Source of the DNA: Ignavibacteriales bacterium
GTDB taxonomy: Bacteria; Bacteroidota; Ignavibacteria; UBA10030; UBA8401
Reading direction: 5' to 3'
Assembly: GCA_016182545.1 (NCBI GenBank)
Contig: JACPGG010000024.1
Location: 9,298-62,412 of the forward strand
Length of the DNA stretch: 53,115 nucleotides
Part shown: positions 1-8,042 of the stretch, piece by piece
How positions within the stretch are numbered: the stretch's first letter is position 1
Layout: every line of letters starts with the position of its first letter
Notes under the pieces: generated by a model
Told to the model about the DNA's origin: nothing
Databases searched by the model: none
What the model saw: the letters and a program-made list of their open reading frames with translations, nothing else
Position numbers and translations under genes: made by a program

Positions 1-755
1 AGTGAACGCTGCGGCGTGACTTCTCCCGTTGCAAAATAATGTTTGATGTCGGAGAAGATCCATGGATTGTCGATCGCACCGCGTCCGATCATCACGGCGT
101 CGCACCCTGTTTCATCGAATGTATCTTTGATCTGCTTCGGCTCAGTCAAACTGCCATTGAGGATGATCGGAATTTTCACCGCCTGTTTCACTTTCGGAAT
201 CCACGTGAAATCCGGATCACCGCTGTGTCCCTGCGAGCGCGTGCGTGCATGGATCGTCAATGCAGCAACACCGATCCCTTCCAACATTTTTGCAACTTCT
301 ACAATCTTAATCGACGCCTCGTCCCAGCCGAGACGCGTCTTTACTGTCACCGGAAGTTTGGTCGACTTGATCACGTTTGCAACAAGCCGTTCCATCCGAG
401 GAAGGTCTTTCAATAATCCAGCACCCGCGCCACGTCCCGCAACCTGTTTCACCCAGCATCCGCAATTAATATCAATAAGATCGGGATTGAGAGAGTCCGC
501 CATTTTTGCGGCACCTTCCATTGCATTCTCATCGCCGCCATACAATTGAATGCCGAATGGGCGCTCTTCTTCGGAGAACAACATCTTCCGGAAAGTCTTC
601 TCCGACTTGCGAACGAGTCCGTCTGAATTCACAAATTCCGTGTACATAATATCCGCACCAAGCCGTTTGCAGATCAGACGGAACGGCTGGTCAGTCACAT
701 CTTCCATCGGTGCAAGGATGATGGGTCGATCGATATTTATATTTCCGAGTTTCAT
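1..755 (-). CDS. dus: tRNA-dihydrouridine synthase (3' end beyond window)
   Basis: Reduces uridine to dihydrouridine in tRNA D-loops using FMN and NADPH. The reading frame starts at 755 (MKLGNINIDRPIILAPMEDV) and stays open to the window edge, giving about 251 codons of a family usually 310-350 residues long. Family marks seen: APMEDVTD near the N-terminus (FMN/TIM-barrel entry), an N-C-G-C motif holding the expected catalytic cysteine followed by K-Q-V, TIHARTR, and GCDAVMIGRGAIDNPWIF near the visible C-terminal end (phosphate-binding loop). The usual GCP is GCW here. It lies downstream of icd on the same strand with a perfect palindrome between them, 8 nt before the start codon. Which Dus subfamily it is cannot be told. 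Very confident in the family. Confidence 0.93.
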   Translation of the reverse strand, partial: MKLGNINIDRPIILAPMEDVTDQPFRLICKRLGADIMYTEFVNSDGLVRKSEKTFRKMLFSEEERPFGIQLYGGDENAMEGAAKMADSLNPDLIDINCGCWVKQVAGRGAGAGLLKDLPRMERLVANVIKSTKLPVTVKTRLGWDEASIKIVEVAKMLEGIGVAALTIHARTRSQGHSGDPDFTWIPKVKQAVKIPIILNGSLTEPKQIKDTFDETGCDAVMIGRGAIDNPWIFSDIKHYFATGEVTPQRS

Positions 756-763
756 TTGTTTTC

Positions 764-796
764 AACCTTGCGAAGGTTCAAAACCTTCGCAAGGTT
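764..796. repeat. Perfect 15-bp inverted repeat (palindromic element)
   Basis: Arms AACCTTGCGAAGGTT (764-778) and its exact reverse complement (782-796) are separated by a 3-nt loop. Each arm is itself a smaller inverted repeat (AACCTT-GCG-AAGGTT), so alternative folds are possible. It lies between icd and dus, 8 nt upstream of the dus start. A near-identical copy is at 8000-8033. There is no long T-run on the minus strand, so it is a weak terminator for icd at best. Confidence 0.9.
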
Positions 797-804
797 TTAA
801 TCTC

Positions 805-1824
805 TCACTTCATTGCTTTAATATCTTCAACAAGAAAATCTGCGAACTGCTTCGTCCCCACTTTTGAATCAGGATTCAGATCCCGCGTCACCTTTTTGGG
901 ATCTTTCAGAATATCCTGTACCGCCTTGTAAATTTTATCGGACGCCTCATTCTCTCCTAAATGATCCAGCATCATTGCGGCGGCAAGTATGATCGCTGAT
1001 GGATTGGCAATATCCTTTCCGGCAATGTCCGGCGCGCTGCCATGCACTGCTTCAAAAATTGCAGCGTTCGTTCCGATATTTGCGCCGGGCGCAAGTCCGA
1101 GTCCGCCGACCAAGCCTGAGCAAAGATCGGACAGAATATCGCCGAACAAATTCGTTGTCACAATCACGTCGTACTGATTCGGATTGAGAACCAATTGCAT
1201 CGCCATATTGTCGATAATAACATCGGTACATTGAATATCCGGAAATTCAGCAGCGACCTTCTTCCCTACTTCAAGAAACAATCCGCCGGTATATTTAAGG
1301 ATATTCGCTTTGTGAACAATCGATACTTTCTTCCGATTATGTTTTCGAGCGTACTCGAATGCAGCGCGGCAAATTCGTTCGGAACCGTACCGAGTGATAA
1401 TGCCGATCGTTTCTGCAGCGCTTTTTTGCGCATCAATGTAATGTTCGATGCCGGAATAAAACTCTTCGATGTTCTCGCGGAACATCACCAGATCGACATC
1501 GCTGTAATGTGAAGGAACACCTTTGAACGATTTTGCCGGACGAAGGTTGATATAGAGATCGAATTCTTTTCTGAGTGCAACATTGACACTTCTGAATCCT
1601 TTTCCGAGTTGCGTCGTTAACGGACCTTTGAGTGCAATTTTATTCTTTTGGATCGATTCGATCGTCTGTTCCGGAATCGGATCTTTGTGTTTATCGATCC
1701 CCGCCATTCCTGCATATTGTTCATCCCATTGGATATCGACACCGGTCGCTTCAATGACGCGAACTGCCGCTTCGGTGATGCTTGGTCCAATGCCGTCACC
1801 GGGGATGAGAGTAATCTTGTACAT
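805..1824 (-). CDS. icd: NAD-dependent isocitrate dehydrogenase
   Basis: Oxidative decarboxylation of isocitrate to 2-oxoglutarate in the TCA cycle. The 339-residue protein begins MYKITLIPGDGIGPSITEA, has the substrate-loop region SVNVALRKEFDLYINLRP, a Tyr in the EFYSGIEH segment, and the nucleotide-binding tail FEAVHGSAPDIAGKDIANP. The short length and these motifs match the NAD-linked IDH branch of the isocitrate/isopropylmalate dehydrogenase family; isopropylmalate dehydrogenase is the main alternative. The start at 1824 is preferred over upstream in-frame codons because AAGGAGA sits just before it and the family starts at M-Y-K-I-T. It is divergent from the menaquinone block across a 133-bp gap. 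The product 2-oxoglutarate links to KorAB, encoded further along the window. Confidence 0.88.
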   Translation of the reverse strand: MYKITLIPGDGIGPSITEAAVRVIEATGVDIQWDEQYAGMAGIDKHKDPIPEQTIESIQKNKIALKGPLTTQLGKGFRSVNVALRKEFDLYINLRPAKSFKGVPSHYSDVDLVMFRENIEEFYSGIEHYIDAQKSAAETIGIITRYGSERICRAAFEYARKHNRKKVSIVHKANILKYTGGLFLEVGKKVAAEFPDIQCTDVIIDNMAMQLVLNPNQYDVIVTTNLFGDILSDLCSGLVGGLGLAPGANIGTNAAIFEAVHGSAPDIAGKDIANPSAIILAAAMMLDHLGENEASDKIYKAVQDILKDPKKVTRDLNPDSKVGTKQFADFLVEDIKAMK

Positions 1825-1957
1825 CAGTCTCCTTCGTCTGATTTTATTTAATATACGAAATCTGAAGGGAGTTCCCAAAAATCCCCGTAAAAACGACTTT
1901 GTTAAACGATGATTTTTCGGTACCTTAGTTAATAAATTAACAACAAAAATATCCGAA

Positions 1958-2782
1958 TTGAAAAAGTATCTCAACTTCATCAAAATTGAACACACACTCT
2001 TTTCCCTGCCGATGATCTATAGCGGAGTGTTTCTCGCTTCAAAAGAGCGCCCTTCTATTCTATTACTCATGTTAGTCCTTGCGGCTGCAGTCGGTGCACG
2101 GCTTGTTGCAATGACATTGAATAGAATTATCGACCGCGAAATAGACAAGTACAATCCCCGCACGATCAATCGTGAATTGCCGAGCGGCAAAATGAATCTG
2201 AAGGAAAGTTACGTCGTTTTAATTCTCGGACTTGCACTCTATCTTGTTTCAGCAAAACTGATATCAGATTTTTGCTTTTATCTTTCTCCAATTCCGTTGA
2301 TCATCTTTATAATTTATCCCTATTTAAAAAGATTTACACCGATGGCGCACTTTGGTGTCGGGATGGGATTAGCAATGGGTCCGCTCGGCGGCTTTTTTGC
2401 GGTGACAGGATCGTTCGAACGATTCGGAGAAGCGCTGCTCCTTCCGCTGTTCAATCTTTTTTGGGCGACCGGATTCGACATCATTTATTCGACGCTCGAT
2501 GAAGAGTTCGATAAGAAAGCGGGATTGTTCTCTTTCCCGTCACGGTTCGGAAAAAAACGTGCGCTACAAATTTCCGGGGGACTGCACATACTAGCATTTG
2601 TTACGCTGATCGCGCTCGTCTATTTTTCGTTGCATGCATTGATCGCACTTCCCTCTTTGTTCCTGAGCGGATTTCTGCTGTGGCTTGAGCAGCACAAAGC
2701 GGAGGATGTGGAGTTGGCGTTCTTCAAGATCAATATTGTAGTCGGTTTCTCAATTTTAGTTATGATACTGGTAAGTATTTAA
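1958..2782 (+). CDS. mqnP: UbiA-family prenyltransferase of the futalosine menaquinone pathway
   Basis: Membrane prenyltransferase expected to attach the polyprenyl tail to the naphthoate ring in menaquinone synthesis. It has 274 residues and about eight hydrophobic segments. The first aspartate-rich region is NRIIDREIDKYNPRT (about residues 56-70), with D and D separated as in UbiA proteins that bind Mg-diphosphate; the second is YSTLDEEFDKKAG (about 179-191). The start is a TTG at 1958, giving MKKYLNFIKIEHTLFSLP, which matches the usual UbiA N-terminus; no ATG would preserve it. It heads a same-strand series with ubiX, ubiD and mqnE-mqnA, which is why I assign it to menaquinone rather than ubiquinone. 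The mqnP symbol rests on this context; the family is certain. Confidence 0.85.
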   Translation: MKKYLNFIKIEHTLFSLPMIYSGVFLASKERPSILLLMLVLAAAVGARLVAMTLNRIIDREIDKYNPRTINRELPSGKMNLKESYVVLILGLALYLVSAKLISDFCFYLSPIPLIIFIIYPYLKRFTPMAHFGVGMGLAMGPLGGFFAVTGSFERFGEALLLPLFNLFWATGFDIIYSTLDEEFDKKAGLFSFPSRFGKKRALQISGGLHILAFVTLIALVYFSLHALIALPSLFLSGFLLWLEQHKAEDVELAFFKINIVVGFSILVMILVSI

Positions 2783-2791
2783 CCACGAAAG

Positions 2792-2838
2792 CACCAAAGC
2801 ACAAAATAAAATTCATTTAATGAGTTTGTGATTTGGTG
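2792..2838. repeat. Imperfect dyad between mqnP and ubiX
   Basis: CACCAAAGCACAAA (2792-2805) pairs with TTTGTGATTTGGTG (2825-2838), 13 of 14 positions, across a 19-nt A/T-rich loop; flanking AACCAC/GTGGTT extends the dyad. It fills the spacer and ends just before the ubiX start at 2849. There is no T-run after it, so it may be a structured spacer or repeat relic rather than a terminator. Confidence 0.6.
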
Positions 2839-2848
2839 GTTACGAAGA

Positions 2849-3400
2849 ATGAAAATTATCGTCGGAATAACAGGAAGTTCTGGTGCAGTCTACGCGCTCG
2901 ATTTCCTTAAAAAATCTCAATCGGAAAAATTTCTCGTCGTCAGTAAATGGGGAAAGACGTTGTTGAAGGACGAATTAGGAATGAACGATTCAGATCTGCT
3001 TCCTTTTGTTAAAAAACAATTTGACGATAAGGATTTGACGGCGCCGATCGCCTCCGGATCGAATCATTTTGATGCATACGTGATCCTACCCTGCTCTACT
3101 TCGACACTTGGTAAGATCGCATCCGGAATAGGCGACTCATTGATTACAAGAACTGCGCAAGTTGCATTGAAAGAGCGTTACAAACTAGTCATTTGTGTGC
3201 GCGAAACGCCAATGTCCACGCTTGCACTGGAACAATGCGCAAAACTTTCGAATTACGGCGCCATTATCATGCCGATCTCGCCGCCTCTTTATTTCGTCCC
3301 AAAATCAGTTGATGAATACATCGGTGCATTCACAGAAAAAGTACTGGGTGTGCTTGGGGAACGAAAAGCAAAAGGGTGGCGGGCAGAAGAAATGGAATAA
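2849..3400 (+). CDS. ubiX: UbiX-family flavin prenyltransferase
   Basis: Makes prenylated FMN, the cofactor used by UbiD decarboxylases. The protein has 183 residues and opens with the FMN-binding MKIIVGITGSSGAVYALDFL. Other family marks are ILPCSTSTLGKIASGIGDSLITR (cofactor site), VICVRETPMSTLALEQ, and MPISPPLYF near the C-terminus. The start at 2849 is chosen because the family begins at M-K-I-I-V-G-I-T-G; an upstream GTG at 2828 would add seven unrelated residues. It sits directly before ubiD, the enzyme that needs its product, inside the menaquinone block. Confidence in the family is high; that the pair serves menaquinone is inference from context. Confidence 0.93.
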   Translation: MKIIVGITGSSGAVYALDFLKKSQSEKFLVVSKWGKTLLKDELGMNDSDLLPFVKKQFDDKDLTAPIASGSNHFDAYVILPCSTSTLGKIASGIGDSLITRTAQVALKERYKLVICVRETPMSTLALEQCAKLSNYGAIIMPISPPLYFVPKSVDEYIGAFTEKVLGVLGERKAKGWRAEEME

Positions 3401-3451
3401 TGATTTTCAATTTTTATTTGAAAATTGAAGACAATAAATTGGAAATGATGC

Positions 3452-5218
3452 ATGTTCGATAATCTACAGGATTTTGTAAAACATCTCGAAAAGAACGGCG
3501 AACTTCACCGCGTTACGGTCGAAGTCGATCCCGAATTGGAAATTACTGAGATCGCTACACGCTCGTTGGCACTCGGTAAACCTGCGTTATTATTTGAAAA
3601 CGTCAGGGGAGCAGATTTCCCTCTTGTCATCAACATGCTTGCAAGCGAGCGGCGCATCGAACTTGCACTCGGCAAACATCCGGACGAACTCGGCGAAGAG
3701 CTGATCGGTTTTGTTGAAAAATTAATGCCGCCGTCACCGAAATTATTATTCCAGGAATCGGCGATGGTGAAACGATTCATCGCTTCCCGTCCCAAACATG
3801 TCACCGTCGCACGTTCGCAAGCGGTGATTGAAAAACCGAATCTTTCCGCGCTTCCCATTTTAAAAACATGGCCCGAAGATGGCGGACGGTTCATCACGCT
3901 CCCCCAGGTCATCACATATGATCCGAAAACCGGAAAAAGGAACATCGGGATCTATCGCATACAGAAATTCGACGACCAAACCACAGGCATGCACTGGCAG
4001 ATCGGCAAAGGAGGCGGATTCCATTATCACGAAGCGGAGAAATTGAACCAACCGCTCGAAGTTGCACTTATTGTCGGAAGCGACCCCGCGCTTTTGCTCG
4101 CAACGGTTGCTGCTCTCCCCGAAGGAATTGATGAAGCAATGTTCGCCGGTTTCCTGCGCGGCAAAGCGACCGAATTTACAAGCGGACGATCGATCAATGT
4201 GCAGGTTCCGGCAAATGCCGAATTTATTTTTGAAGGGATCGTGAAACCTCACGAACGAAGATTGGAAGGTCCGTTCGGCGACCACTTCGGACATTATTCG
4301 AACGCTGCGGAATTTCCGGTCTTCCATATCCATACGATGACTCGACGAAAGGATCCGATCTATCCGGCAACGATCGTCGGCATTCCGCCGATGGAAGACA
4401 AATATCTCGGTGATGCGACACAGCAAATCCTCGGACCGCTTGCACGGCTGATCCATCACGAAGTAAAAAATGTATGGGCGTATTATGAGGCAGGATTCCA
4501 CAATCTTCTTGTCGTGTCGGTGGAAGAACGGTACCAAAAAGAAGCGATGAAAGCGGCGCTTGGATTGATGGGAACCGGACAATTGTCCCTTACAAAATGC
4601 CTTATGACAGTCTCTGAAAATGTCGATGTCCGTAACTTCAATGAGGTCATGAAAGCGGTACGTGAGAACTTCGATCCGCATTTTGATTTCGTGATGATAC
4701 CGAAAGTCCCGCTCGATACGCTCGACTTCACATCATTTAAAATGAATCTCGGCAGCAAGATGATCATCGATGCGACCGAAAAGAAAAAACCAAAGCAGAA
4801 AATCAATGTGAAGAAATTGAACGAGGTCGTGAAGTCCCTGACATCGTTCGACAGACGGATCATCGATGCGCGATTGGTTGAAGGGGCATTCCTGTTAGTG
4901 AAAGTAAAAAAAGAAGGTGATGCTGTCATTAAAAAAATCGTGAAGCATCCGGATCTCGAAGGTATAAAGATGGCGGCAACGGTGAGCTTCGACGTGGATA
5001 TTAACGAGCAGGAGAGTTATATTTGGGGTGTTTTTACCCGATTCGATTGTGAGCGGGATATTATTTTCACTGAACAAAAAATGATCGGCATCTCTCCTAT
5101 CTATAACGGCATCCTTGGAATCGACGCCACATGGAAGAACGGGTACCCGAATCCATTGACGATGGACGAATCGGTCGTGAAAAAAGTTGATGAGCGGTGG
5201 GACAGTTACTGGCGGTAA
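3452..5218 (+). CDS. ubiD: UbiD-family decarboxylase (menaquinone, futalosine route)
   Basis: Prenyl-FMN-dependent non-oxidative decarboxylase, expected to remove the ring carboxylate of the naphthoate intermediate. At 588 residues it is a full-length UbiD. Visible are the prFMN/metal-binding stretch around NIGIYRIQKFDDQTTGMHWQ, the GGGFHYHEAEK loop, FEGIVKPHERRLEGPFGDHFGHYS carrying the catalytic E-x-P-F-G-D-H segment (about residues 264-287), and TIVGIPPMEDKYLGDAT. The C-terminal region includes the V-x-V-D-x-D-I-N-E pattern. It lies 51 nt after ubiX. Substrate assignment (menaquinone rather than another aromatic acid) comes from its neighbours mqnP, mqnE, mqnA and mqnC. Confidence 0.92.
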   Translation: MFDNLQDFVKHLEKNGELHRVTVEVDPELEITEIATRSLALGKPALLFENVRGADFPLVINMLASERRIELALGKHPDELGEELIGFVEKLMPPSPKLLFQESAMVKRFIASRPKHVTVARSQAVIEKPNLSALPILKTWPEDGGRFITLPQVITYDPKTGKRNIGIYRIQKFDDQTTGMHWQIGKGGGFHYHEAEKLNQPLEVALIVGSDPALLLATVAALPEGIDEAMFAGFLRGKATEFTSGRSINVQVPANAEFIFEGIVKPHERRLEGPFGDHFGHYSNAAEFPVFHIHTMTRRKDPIYPATIVGIPPMEDKYLGDATQQILGPLARLIHHEVKNVWAYYEAGFHNLLVVSVEERYQKEAMKAALGLMGTGQLSLTKCLMTVSENVDVRNFNEVMKAVRENFDPHFDFVMIPKVPLDTLDFTSFKMNLGSKMIIDATEKKKPKQKINVKKLNEVVKSLTSFDRRIIDARLVEGAFLLVKVKKEGDAVIKKIVKHPDLEGIKMAATVSFDVDINEQESYIWGVFTRFDCERDIIFTEQKMIGISPIYNGILGIDATWKNGYPNPLTMDESVVKKVDERWDSYWR

Positions 5219-5245
5219 TTTTTATTTACTAATGTGAATGTGTAC

Positions 5246-5383
5246 ATGAGTACTTCAATACATTTCAGAGACAAAAATTTATTTACCGTTTGGGACAAGA
5301 TCCAAAAGGGTGAGCGACTTTCGTTACACGACGGGTTGGCGCTGTTCCATTCCAACAGATGGCGCACGCCGTGCAGCAACTGA
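5246..5383 (+). pseudogene. mqnE: Out-of-frame N-terminal fragment of mqnE
   Basis: An ATG at 5246 opens 45 codons (MSTSIHFRDKNLF...) whose stretch KIQKGERLSLHDGLALFHSN is the expected N-terminus of aminofutalosine synthase. The frame then leaves the gene and hits a stop at 5381-5383, while the rest of mqnE continues in another frame from QMAHAVQQ at 5356. Comparison with the related MqnC in this window (GLFVLRNSQLLDLGDLANEI) shows about six residues missing between H-S-N and Q-M-A-H. A deletion of about 19 nt near 5354-5358 would explain both the gap and the frame change. It could be a true mutation or an assembly error. Confidence 0.75.
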
Positions 5384-7089
5384 AGAGTGGCGACGCTGTC
5401 TATTACGTCGTCAATCAAAAGATCGAGCCGACAAATATCTGTGTCCTTTCGTGCAAGTTCTGCGACTTCGCCGTAAAGCAAGGTACGCCTCAGGCGTATG
5501 AGATGACGATCGAGGAGATCCTATCCAAACTCAATTCCGATGTTCATGAGGTTCACATCACCGGCGGCTTGCATCCGGATTGGCCCTGGGAGTATTACGT
5601 CGGGATGGTCCGTGACATTAAAAAAGCATTCCCGCAGATCGATGTGAAAGCGTTCACAGCGGTCGAGATCGATTTTTTCCATAAGAAATTCAAGATGCCC
5701 ATTGAAGAAGTGCTGCGACAATTATATGACGTCGGACTTCGCACAATGCCCGGGGGCGGCGCGGAAGTATTTTCGGAACGAGTTCGCAAACTTCTCTTCA
5801 ACCAAAAGATCGGCGCCAAAACATGGTTTGAAGTTCACAAGACGGCACACAAACTCGGCATCCCGTCGAACTCCACGCTTCTGTACGGTCACGTCGAAAC
5901 GTACGAAGAGCGTGTTATTCACATGATGAAACTGCGCGAAGCACAGGATGAGACCGGCGGGTTTTTGTCATTCATCCCTCTTGCCTTTCAACCGGGCGAA
6001 ACAGGAATAAAACCAAAGAATGAGTTTACATCAGCGATCGAAGATTTGAAGACGATTGCCATCTCCCGCTTGATGCTCGATAATTTCCCCCACATCAAAG
6101 CATACTGGGTAATGCTAACGGAAGAAGTCGCCTCAGTCGCTTTGAATTTTGGCGCAGACGATATGGATGGAACTGTCGGTGGCGAAAAAATTGCGCATGA
6201 TGCCGGCGCGATCAGTCCAATGGCAATGGCAAAGGATAAACTGATCAAGATCATCAACGACGCCGGAAAAATTCCGGTGGAGCGGGATGTCTATTACAAC
6301 GCACTGAATGTCAACACCGATCATGTCATTGGAAAGATCCCGTATCTCAACTCAGTTCCTTTCTACAAATATTTTGAGCAGCGGCAATTCAAAATGCTCC
6401 CCATCGCGCCGCGCAGAATGGGTGTCCTCTCACAAAAGGGACAGATCGATGCAGGACTGTTTTCATTGATGGATTATTTTGCGCAGGAAGAAACATTGGA
6501 AACGATGGACTATTGCATCGCTTCGCGCGACCAGGTGAAAAGCGTTATTCTCTTTTCGAAAGAAGGGTGGCAGGGATTGAACGAGAAAAAGATCGGCATT
6601 ATCGATGATACAGCGACATCCGTCTGGCTGTTGCAGGTGCTGCTCGAAAAAAAATACGGCGTAAAAGCCCAATTCATCCGCATGCACGCCGGCATCAACG
6701 ACTATTCGCAATTCGATGCCGTGCTGTTGATCGGCGATGAAGCATTAAAGGCAAATAAGAGCGGATTTACCGGCTTTGATATCACGTACGACCTTGCAAA
6801 AGAATGGTACGATTGGCAGAAGATACCGTTCGTTTTTGCGGTATGGGCGAACAAAAAGAGTCTTCCCGTAGAACTCAAACTAGAACTTTCAACGATCATT
6901 CAACAATCTCTGGAACGCGGAAAATTAGAATTGGATATAATAGGTACATTACATGCAAAATCACTGCATTTAACATCGGAAGAAGCGGGCGATTTCCTGC
7001 GCGGCTTCAACTATCATTTGGGTGAACGGGAAAAAGAGGCATTGCAGGTGTTCAAAAAACTTATTGAAGAAGTCGAAGTAAGTTTGTAA
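5359..7089 (+). CDS. mqnE-mqnA: Fused aminofutalosine synthase (MqnE) and chorismate dehydratase (MqnA)
   Basis: Two menaquinone enzymes in one 576-residue chain. Residues 1 to about 315 are MqnE, a radical-SAM enzyme making aminofutalosine: the 4Fe-4S cysteines are C28, C32 and C35 (CVLSCKFC), followed by HITGGLHPD, MPGGGAEV and the FGADDMDGTVGGE segment. Residues about 320-576 are MqnA, which dehydrates chorismate to 3-enolpyruvyl-benzoate: it opens with IGKIPYLNSVPFY and contains IDAGLFSLMDYF and a conserved C-terminal half through LRGFNYHLGEREKEAL. MqnA makes the substrate of MqnE, so the fusion joins consecutive steps. The ATG at 5359 is the first in this frame, but the family N-terminus (about 45 residues) lies upstream in another frame (see 5246-5383), so the protein from this start lacks part of the barrel. 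Confidence 0.9.
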   Translation: MAHAVQQLKSGDAVYYVVNQKIEPTNICVLSCKFCDFAVKQGTPQAYEMTIEEILSKLNSDVHEVHITGGLHPDWPWEYYVGMVRDIKKAFPQIDVKAFTAVEIDFFHKKFKMPIEEVLRQLYDVGLRTMPGGGAEVFSERVRKLLFNQKIGAKTWFEVHKTAHKLGIPSNSTLLYGHVETYEERVIHMMKLREAQDETGGFLSFIPLAFQPGETGIKPKNEFTSAIEDLKTIAISRLMLDNFPHIKAYWVMLTEEVASVALNFGADDMDGTVGGEKIAHDAGAISPMAMAKDKLIKIINDAGKIPVERDVYYNALNVNTDHVIGKIPYLNSVPFYKYFEQRQFKMLPIAPRRMGVLSQKGQIDAGLFSLMDYFAQEETLETMDYCIASRDQVKSVILFSKEGWQGLNEKKIGIIDDTATSVWLLQVLLEKKYGVKAQFIRMHAGINDYSQFDAVLLIGDEALKANKSGFTGFDITYDLAKEWYDWQKIPFVFAVWANKKSLPVELKLELSTIIQQSLERGKLELDIIGTLHAKSLHLTSEEAGDFLRGFNYHLGEREKEALQVFKKLIEEVEVSL

Positions 7090-7122
7090 ATTAAGAACAA
7101 CTTATCGCACACGACGGAAAAA

Positions 7123-7986
7123 ATGGATCAACAGAACGTTTCAAAACTCCAAGAACTCATTCAGCAAGGCGAAAAATTAGTCCCCGAGGGCGGTCTGGAA
7201 TTTTCAGGTTACAACGCCAAGATGCAGAGCCAGTATTTACTCTGGCGGAAGAACTGCCTTGATGCGTTGTCAAAGATCGGTGAGAAAGCGAATCCGCATC
7301 GCGAAAAAATTACAAAGGATGAGAACGGCGCGTACTTCTATCAGAATTCCGCACAGTTGATTCTTGAAATGATGAAACAGTCTTTGCCGATCGCAGAGAT
7401 CGAAGCGAAAAAGAATTCTACTCCGCCTTCTGCGCCAAAACCTGCACCTGCTCCGGCACCGCCAAAGGCAGAACCGGCTCCAGCTCCTGCTCAACCAAAG
7501 GCGGCACCACAACCTGCACCACCGGCACCTAAACAGGAAGCTGCAAAACCGCAGCCCGCAGCAGTACCGCCCCCTGCTCCTGTAACGCCATCTGCGGCAA
7601 GCAAACAGGTGCTTGTGCTTTCATCGTCTGAGACTGAATTAAAAAATCAGTTGACGAATTTGTTGAAAGAAATGGGTATCGAAGGGATCATGTTCCAACG
7701 AGGTGATGCACCGGATGCAATCGTGGGATTTTTGGAGAAATATCCGACTGTAAAATATGCGTACTATTTGTACAATCCCGAAGACATCAATAGTGCAATG
7801 TTCGAACTTGGTTATCTGATCGGGAAAGTCGGATCGACCAGAGTATGCTGCATCCATAAAAAGGACGATGCACCGCCGAAAGGGGTTCCGGGAATTGTGT
7901 ACAAGGAGATCGTCGTGAAACTGGAAGAGATCAGTTTCGGTCTGATCAAAGATCTAAAAGCAGCGGGATACACAGTAACATTTTAA
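7123..7986 (+). CDS. TIR-like nucleotide-binding protein with Pro/Ala linker
   Basis: The 287-residue protein has three parts. Residues 1-95 are a mostly helical domain (LQELIQQGEKLVPEGG, YLLWRKNCLDALSKIG). Residues 96-158 are almost entirely Pro, Ala, Lys and Gln, a flexible linker. Residues about 160-287 resemble the TIR-like predicted nucleotide-binding family (PF10137, seen in some cyclic-nucleotide defence effectors): VLVLSSSE at 163-170, FLEKYPTVKYAYYLYNPED, MFELGYLIGKVG around F227-Y231, and a tail ending DLKAAGYTVTF. The Glu in F-E-L-G is the candidate catalytic residue by analogy with TIR NADases. The usual VHGHD-like first motif is replaced by L-S-S-S-E, so activity is uncertain. 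It sits between mqnA (33 nt upstream) and mqnC on the same strand. The family call is from memory of motifs; function is unknown. Confidence 0.7.
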   Translation: MDQQNVSKLQELIQQGEKLVPEGGLEFSGYNAKMQSQYLLWRKNCLDALSKIGEKANPHREKITKDENGAYFYQNSAQLILEMMKQSLPIAEIEAKKNSTPPSAPKPAPAPAPPKAEPAPAPAQPKAAPQPAPPAPKQEAAKPQPAAVPPPAPVTPSAASKQVLVLSSSETELKNQLTNLLKEMGIEGIMFQRGDAPDAIVGFLEKYPTVKYAYYLYNPEDINSAMFELGYLIGKVGSTRVCCIHKKDDAPPKGVPGIVYKEIVVKLEEISFGLIKDLKAAGYTVTF

Positions 7987-7999
7987 CTATTCACATTGC

Positions 8000-8040
8000 A
8001 ACCTTGCGAAGGTTCTACAGCCTTCGCAAGGTTTTTTATG
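8000..8040 (+). terminator. Palindrome with T-run between the TIR-like gene and mqnC
   Basis: Arms 8000-8014 and 8019-8033 pair at 14 of 15 positions around a 4-nt loop and are followed by a T-run at 8032-8037. The shape is that of an intrinsic terminator, and the sequence is a second copy of the palindrome at 764-796 (left arm identical, one change in the right arm). It begins 14 nt after the stop of the TIR-like gene and ends 3 nt before the mqnC ATG, so it could separate the two genes or act as a leader structure. Confidence 0.7.
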
Positions 8041-8042
8041 TT

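Noticed and set aside
3860..4681. Long antisense open frame (273 codons) opposite ubiD
   Set aside because: It mirrors the strongly conserved ubiD frame, is rich in Arg, His and Cys with no domain, and has no ribosome site; a codon-usage shadow.
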